Positions 7,153-9,840 of a DNA stretch of 9,840 nt are shown here, piece after piece. This stretch comes from an uncultured Woeseiaceae bacterium (GTDB lineage: Bacteria; Pseudomonadota; Gammaproteobacteria; Woeseiales; Woeseiaceae). The DNA is taken from the NCBI GenBank assembly GCA_947259435.1, contig CAMYMP010000612.1:1-9840 (forward strand). The letters run 5' to 3'. Under the pieces are notes generated by a model, which saw nothing but the letters and a program-made list of their open reading frames with translations, ran no database searches and had not been told where the DNA came from. Both the position numbers and the translations under genes were made by a program. The first letter of the stretch is position 1; every line of letters starts with the position of its first letter.

Positions 7153-7167
7153 TTTCGATTTGCGAAT
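7153..7167. promoter_or_regulatory. Degenerate second copy of the operator (operator 2)
   Basis: TTTCGATTTGCGAAT repeats the first eight bases of operator 1 and keeps the TTCG-N5-CGAA frame (7154-7166). Its centre is 19 bp from that of operator 1, close to two helical turns, as expected if two dimers of an IclR-family regulator bind side by side. It lies in the leader of the rightward transcript, just before the Shine-Dalgarno AGGTGA. Confidence 0.55.
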
Positions 7168-7179
7168 TAGGTGAGATCT

Positions 7180-7950
7180 ATGGCGAATCAAGCAAGACCC
7201 CGCGGCACGACCGCCATTTGCGGCTTTGACGCCGACGCGATCAAGGTTCGTGGACGGGACCTGGTCAGCGATCTGATCGGCCACGTGTCGTTTACGAACT
7301 ACCTTTACCTGCAGGCCACAGGCCGAGAGCCCGATGCAACACAAGCAGCAATTGTTGACGCTGTGCTGGTTACGATCATGGAGCATGGACTCGTGCCCTC
7401 AGCGATCGTCACGCGACTGACTCACTACGGCGCGCCGGAGTCTTTCCAGGGAGCCGTCGCGGCCGGACTTCTCGGTGTTGGCGACCGATATGCCGGCACG
7501 GCAGGCGAATGCGGTGCGATCCTCGAGCGCATTGTCGAAGCACCTGCAAACGACCGACCGGGCGCCGCAATCAAAGAGGTGCGTGCCTACAGGGAAACTC
7601 GCAGGCCCGTACCTGGATTTGGGCACCCGATTCATTCGGAACATGATCCGCGCGTGCCGCGCTTGCTCGAGGTTGCGGAAGAAGCGGGGGCCGGCGGCGA
7701 ATACATCGAGGCAATGCGTCGGCTTGAAACGGCTTTGCACGAGGTGACCGGTAAAGAACTGGTCACAAACATCAGCGCAGCTATTGCTGCTGTTCTCGCT
7801 GAGGCCGGCATTCCGTCTTCCCTGATGCGCGGAATCGTACTGACCGCACGCTGTGCCGGTCTCGTCGGTCATCTCTTCGAGGAAATGCAAAACCCGTCCG
7901 CCCCCGCTCTTTGGGAGGCCGCGCAGACCGGGGTCGACTACAAGCCCTGA
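7180..7950 (+). CDS. Citrate-synthase-fold protein, citryl-CoA lyase-like, 256 aa
   Basis: This is a short member of the citrate synthase superfamily, comparable to the citryl-CoA-cleaving domain of ATP-citrate lyase and to stand-alone citryl-CoA lyases. Full citrate synthases are about 370-430 residues. Two of three catalytic positions are clear: H69 in MEHGLVPSA and H149 in PGFGHPIH. The third, normally an Asp in an N-V-D motif, aligns with TNISAAIAAV, where Ser199 replaces it. A C-terminal GLVGHLFEE segment (227-235) matches the family. The enzyme may cleave or form a C-C bond in a CoA thioester, but the lost Asp makes the chemistry uncertain. An in-frame GTG at 7171 is possible. The ATG at 7180 is preferred because AGGTGA (7169-7174) lies five bases before it and overlaps that GTG. 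It is the first gene of the rightward pair under the operator repeats. Confidence 0.85.
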   Translation: MANQARPRGTTAICGFDADAIKVRGRDLVSDLIGHVSFTNYLYLQATGREPDATQAAIVDAVLVTIMEHGLVPSAIVTRLTHYGAPESFQGAVAAGLLGVGDRYAGTAGECGAILERIVEAPANDRPGAAIKEVRAYRETRRPVPGFGHPIHSEHDPRVPRLLEVAEEAGAGGEYIEAMRRLETALHEVTGKELVTNISAAIAAVLAEAGIPSSLMRGIVLTARCAGLVGHLFEEMQNPSAPALWEAAQTGVDYKP

Positions 7951-7965
7951 CCTTCGTCTGACTCG

Positions 7966-8784
7966 ATGCTGCAAGAGCACATTATAGAGACCCGAGACGG
8001 CAATCTCTTCGTTGTCGAGACGGGCAGCGGCGAGTCCATCGTCATGCTGCATGGCTGGCCGCTCGATCACCGCATGTTCATCTACCAGTTTGAAGGACTG
8101 GCAAAAAACTTCCGCGTGATAGCCATGGACAGGCGGGGTTTCGGCAAGTCCACCGCGCCAGCCGACATGAGCCTGGAGCTCGACGACATCAACAAACTGA
8201 TAGAGCAGCTCGATCTCGGGAGAGTGCATTTGTTGGGCGTCTCGCAGGGCGGACGCGTGGCTCTACGCTATGCGGCGACGCATCCGGAGCGACTTCGCTC
8301 GCTGCTATTGCAGGGAGCGGTTGTCGATCAGCTCGATGTGCTGGAGCCCGAAGCCGAGCAGGTCCCGATCGGGCTCTACGCCGAGCTCGCGCGGACAGGC
8401 CAACTCAAGAGCGTGATCGCTAATTGGCTGCAGCATCCGATGATGGCCCTGCCTGCCGAAAAAAGTAACGAAAAACGGCTGCTGGAGGGCATCCTTTCCG
8501 ATTACGACGGGATGGACCTCGTCAACTACGACCCGCGACACTATCAATTCGGCGCAAATGTCCTTGCGGAGCTTGCTGAAACCGACCTCCCCGTCCTGCT
8601 ATTGACTGGCGCTCACGAAACGGCCGTCAGAAAGCGGCATGCGCAAGAAATCCTGCGGCACGTTGCCGGCTCCCGTGAGATCATTTTCCACGACAGTGGT
8701 CACCTGAGTAACCTGACGGAACCTGAGGCCTTTAATCGCGCGGTACGCGATTTTTGCCGCGGTGCTGGCCGCGCTGTTGCTTGA
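7966..8784 (+). CDS. Alpha/beta-hydrolase fold enzyme, 272 aa
   Basis: This is a cytoplasmic alpha/beta hydrolase with no signal peptide. It shows the oxyanion-hole motif MLHGWPLDHRMF (27-38), AMDRRGFGKST (53-63), the nucleophile elbow LLGVSQGG (89-96) with Ser93, and the catalytic histidine His246 in DSGHLSNLTEP (243-253). The acid is normally an Asp after strand 7. Here the segment reads LLLTGAHETAV (211-221), so Glu218 is the likely acid. The overall pattern resembles enol-lactonases (PcaD-like), haloperoxidase-like esterases and C-C hydrolases, and the sequence does not separate these. It begins 15 bases after the citrate-synthase-like stop codon, without a clear Shine-Dalgarno, and is probably co-transcribed and coupled. 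It ends exactly where the convergent regulator gene ends. It may hydrolyse a lactone, ester or thioester made by the neighbouring enzymes. Confidence 0.88.
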   Translation: MLQEHIIETRDGNLFVVETGSGESIVMLHGWPLDHRMFIYQFEGLAKNFRVIAMDRRGFGKSTAPADMSLELDDINKLIEQLDLGRVHLLGVSQGGRVALRYAATHPERLRSLLLQGAVVDQLDVLEPEAEQVPIGLYAELARTGQLKSVIANWLQHPMMALPAEKSNEKRLLEGILSDYDGMDLVNYDPRHYQFGANVLAELAETDLPVLLLTGAHETAVRKRHAQEILRHVAGSREIIFHDSGHLSNLTEPEAFNRAVRDFCRGAGRAVA

Positions 8785-9606
8785 TCAGTTGGCGGCACTC
8801 TTGATCGAGTGAATCAAGGTCGAATGTCGACTCAACTCTGCTTCGATCTTGCGCGCTGCTCGCCGTAACTCCGGCAGCCGCGCGTCGACCATGGTCTCTT
8901 CGTTGATCCTGGTCGTCGCTGTCGAACAATTGATTGCTGCCAGGATCTCACCGTCCGGATCGAGAATGGGTACGGCAACCGAAACGATGCCGTAGTCCAG
9001 TTCGTCCTGGATCGATGCAAACCCGTTGTTCCGTATGTCCCGGAGGATATTTCGCAGCCGAGTCTGTGAGGTGACCGTTTTGCTCGTCAGCTTCTTGAGT
9101 TCCACTCGCTTGAAGTACTCATCAATCACTTCGGTCGGCTGGTAGGCGAGCAGCACTCGTCCGAGTGACGTAGGATACGCCGGAAACCGCGTGCCAAAAC
9201 CCGCTGCCAGGCGGACCTTTCTATTGGTCGACACATGAACCAGGTACAGGATCTCAAAGTTTGACAAAACGACAAGTGACGAACTGTCACCCGTCTTGTC
9301 GCGAACTTGCTGCAGATAGGGGCGGACAACTTCTTCGAGATTCATTGACTCGAGGAAAGCTGACGCAAATCCCAAAACTTCCGGTGTCAGAAGGAACGAC
9401 TTGCCTTCTTTGCCAACGTATCCCAGCTCCACCAGCGTATTCAAACAGCGGCGCGCCACGGCAGGATTCAGGTCGGTAGCCACCGCAACCTCGCTCAGCG
9501 TCATCTCCGGACGTTCCTTGGTAAATGCACGCAGAACCGACAGCCCGCGTGCAAGCGTGCTCAGAAACTCGCTGTCTTTTTTGGGCCTTTTGTCTGCTGC
9601 AGGCAT
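8785..9606 (-). CDS. IclR-family transcriptional regulator, PcaR/PcaU/PobR-like, 273 aa
   Basis: The N-terminal winged helix-turn-helix opens with EFLSTLARGLSVLRAF (13-28), a hallmark of the beta-ketoadipate regulators PcaR, PcaU and PobR. It continues with LSEVAVATDLNPAVARRCL (37-55) and the wing LGYVGKEGKSFLLTPEVL (61-78). The C-terminal effector domain shows the IclR signatures AYPTSLGRVLLA (143-154), DELDYGIVSVAVPI (201-214) and AINCST (224-229). Subfamily members sense aromatic acids such as protocatechuate, 4-hydroxybenzoate or beta-ketoadipate, and activate or repress catabolic operons. The probable targets are the TTCG-N5-CGAA sites in the divergent spacer at 7134-7167. The ATG at 9606 is preferred over the adjacent TTG at 9609; no strong Shine-Dalgarno is seen. 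The gene converges with the hydrolase gene, with their stop codons abutting. The family is secure; the effector is unknown. Confidence 0.93.
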   Translation of the reverse strand: MPAADKRPKKDSEFLSTLARGLSVLRAFTKERPEMTLSEVAVATDLNPAVARRCLNTLVELGYVGKEGKSFLLTPEVLGFASAFLESMNLEEVVRPYLQQVRDKTGDSSSLVVLSNFEILYLVHVSTNRKVRLAAGFGTRFPAYPTSLGRVLLAYQPTEVIDEYFKRVELKKLTSKTVTSQTRLRNILRDIRNNGFASIQDELDYGIVSVAVPILDPDGEILAAINCSTATTRINEETMVDARLPELRRAARKIEAELSRHSTLIHSIKSAAN

Positions 9607-9649
9607 CAAGCGATACTAGGGTGCGCGATATAAAAATGCCAGCGCGGGC

Positions 9650-9689
9650 TATTGACAGTGAAAGTAAAAGTGAAGTTAATCTGTCAATA
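9650..9689. repeat. Perfect 9-bp inverted repeat with opposed TTGACA hexamers
   Basis: TATTGACAG (9650-9658) and CTGTCAATA (9681-9689) are exact reverse complements separated by 22 bases. Each arm contains TTGACA, the consensus -35 hexamer, so one faces right and one faces left. The spacer is A-rich and nearly periodic: AGTGAA, AGTAAA and AGTGAA in six-base steps from 9657 to 9674. The left arm falls about where the -35 of the iclR promoter would be. It is most likely an operator for autoregulation or for another regulator, but it does not match the TTCG-N5-CGAA sites. Confidence 0.55.
9652..9680 (+). promoter_or_regulatory. Candidate rightward sigma-70 promoter
   Basis: TTGACA (9652-9657, a perfect -35) is followed after exactly 17 bases by GTTAAT (9675-9680), which matches four of six -10 positions. 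It would transcribe rightwards, away from the iclR gene and out of the window, with a leader of at least 150 bases. The right arm of the inverted repeat begins one base after the -10. No gene in the window uses it. Confidence 0.4.
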
Positions 9690-9840
9690 CCCCCCAAGCG
9701 TAATCTAAAAGGTGAGCAGGATTCATAGACTGTCGTTACATCTTTTTATGAACGAGGCATCAACTGATTTCGCCTGCGAGATGCGGGCGTAAAACAGGTT
9801 CAGGTCCCGGGTCACATCCCGCCTGCTTCTTGAACTAAGC

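Larger units (their letters stand above)
9607..9840. other. Non-coding right end, with the iclR upstream region
   Basis: No plausible gene lies in these 234 bases; the longest ATG-initiated reading frame I noticed is 14 codons (9748-9792) with no Shine-Dalgarno. A TATATC hexamer (9632-9627, minus) could be the -10 of the iclR gene, giving a leader of about 14 bases, with a poor -35 near 9650-9656. The inverted repeat at 9650-9689 is the main feature. Beyond 9690 I see only a weak imperfect hairpin at 9801-9825. A rightward gene beyond the window may use part of this as its upstream region. Confidence 0.5.

Noticed and set aside
7171..7179. Upstream GTG start for the citrate-synthase-like protein
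   Set aside because: This GTG is part of the AGGTGA Shine-Dalgarno that serves the ATG at 7180.
7399..8229. 276-residue minus-strand reading frame
   Set aside because: It is antisense to both the citrate-synthase-like and hydrolase genes, crosses their boundary, and has no family motif.
8800..8818. 6-bp inverted repeat CTTGAT/ATCAAG near the convergent stops as a terminator
   Set aside because: The stem is short and A+T-rich, lies inside the regulator coding region, and has no following T-run on either strand.
9748..9792. 14-codon plus-strand reading frame near the right end
   Set aside because: It is too short, has no Shine-Dalgarno and no recognisable product.
9801..9825. Imperfect hairpin (CAGG..CGGG / CCCG CCTG), with a GGTTCAGGTCC stretch slightly like a tRNA T-arm
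   Set aside because: The stem has a three-base bulge and no T-run, and no acceptor, D or anticodon arms can be built around it, so neither a terminator nor a tRNA is supported.

Overview
The window looks like a catabolic and uptake cluster from a Gram-negative proteobacterium. The base composition is fairly G+C-rich. A TonB-dependent outer-membrane receptor and a PcaR/PcaU/PobR-type IclR regulator are present, and Shine-Dalgarno sites are ordinary. A gammaproteobacterium is my best guess, but an alphaproteobacterium such as a sphingomonad cannot be excluded from the sequence alone. Nearly all of the window is coding: nine protein genes are supported, and I see no RNA gene, insertion sequence, prophage or CRISPR array.

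Layout. Six genes on the minus strand run leftwards from 7085 in what looks like one operon. In transcription order they are a 747-residue TonB-dependent receptor (7085-4842), a VOC/glyoxalase-fold metalloprotein (4814-4272), a WrbA/flavodoxin-like flavoprotein (4188-3607), a PaaK-like acyl-CoA ligase (3548-2208), and two different single-barrel relatives of the MetE catalytic domain (2205-1171 and 1152-7). Gaps are 2 to 83 bases and most genes have their own Shine-Dalgarno. The two genes at the left end form a tight block: 2 bases separate the ligase from the first MetE-like gene, and 17 bases separate the two MetE-like genes. Diverging from the receptor, two plus-strand genes encode a short citrate-synthase-fold protein of the citryl-CoA lyase type (7180-7950) and an alpha/beta hydrolase (7966-8784). 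An IclR-family regulator (9606-8785, minus) converges on the hydrolase with no base between the two stop codons. The right-hand end (9607-9840) has no gene but holds a striking 9-bp inverted repeat with a TTGACA hexamer facing each way.

How the parts may work together (inference). The 94-base divergent spacer between the receptor and the citrate-synthase-like gene contains a perfect 15-bp palindrome and a degenerate second copy. Both have the form TTCG-N5-CGAA, with centres 19 bp apart, and they lie over plausible promoters for both directions. The palindrome's core closely resembles the operator I recall for the aromatic-acid regulator PcaR, and the regulator encoded here belongs to that subfamily. 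The simplest model is a single regulon. The receptor imports a scarce compound, the ligase makes a CoA thioester, and the citrate-synthase-like enzyme and hydrolase cleave C-C and ester or thioester bonds. The VOC protein and flavoprotein carry out ring or redox steps, and the two zinc-type MetE-like enzymes move a methyl or other alkyl group to a thiol. The substrate cannot be read from the sequence. A methylated or methoxylated aromatic or similar molecule is a reasonable guess, but no oxygenase, beta-oxidation enzyme or dedicated one-carbon gene is visible here, so any pathway must continue elsewhere. The combination of two MetE-core proteins, a PaaK-like ligase and a citryl-CoA-lyase-like protein under a PcaR-like regulator is the best candidate for an undescribed system in this window.
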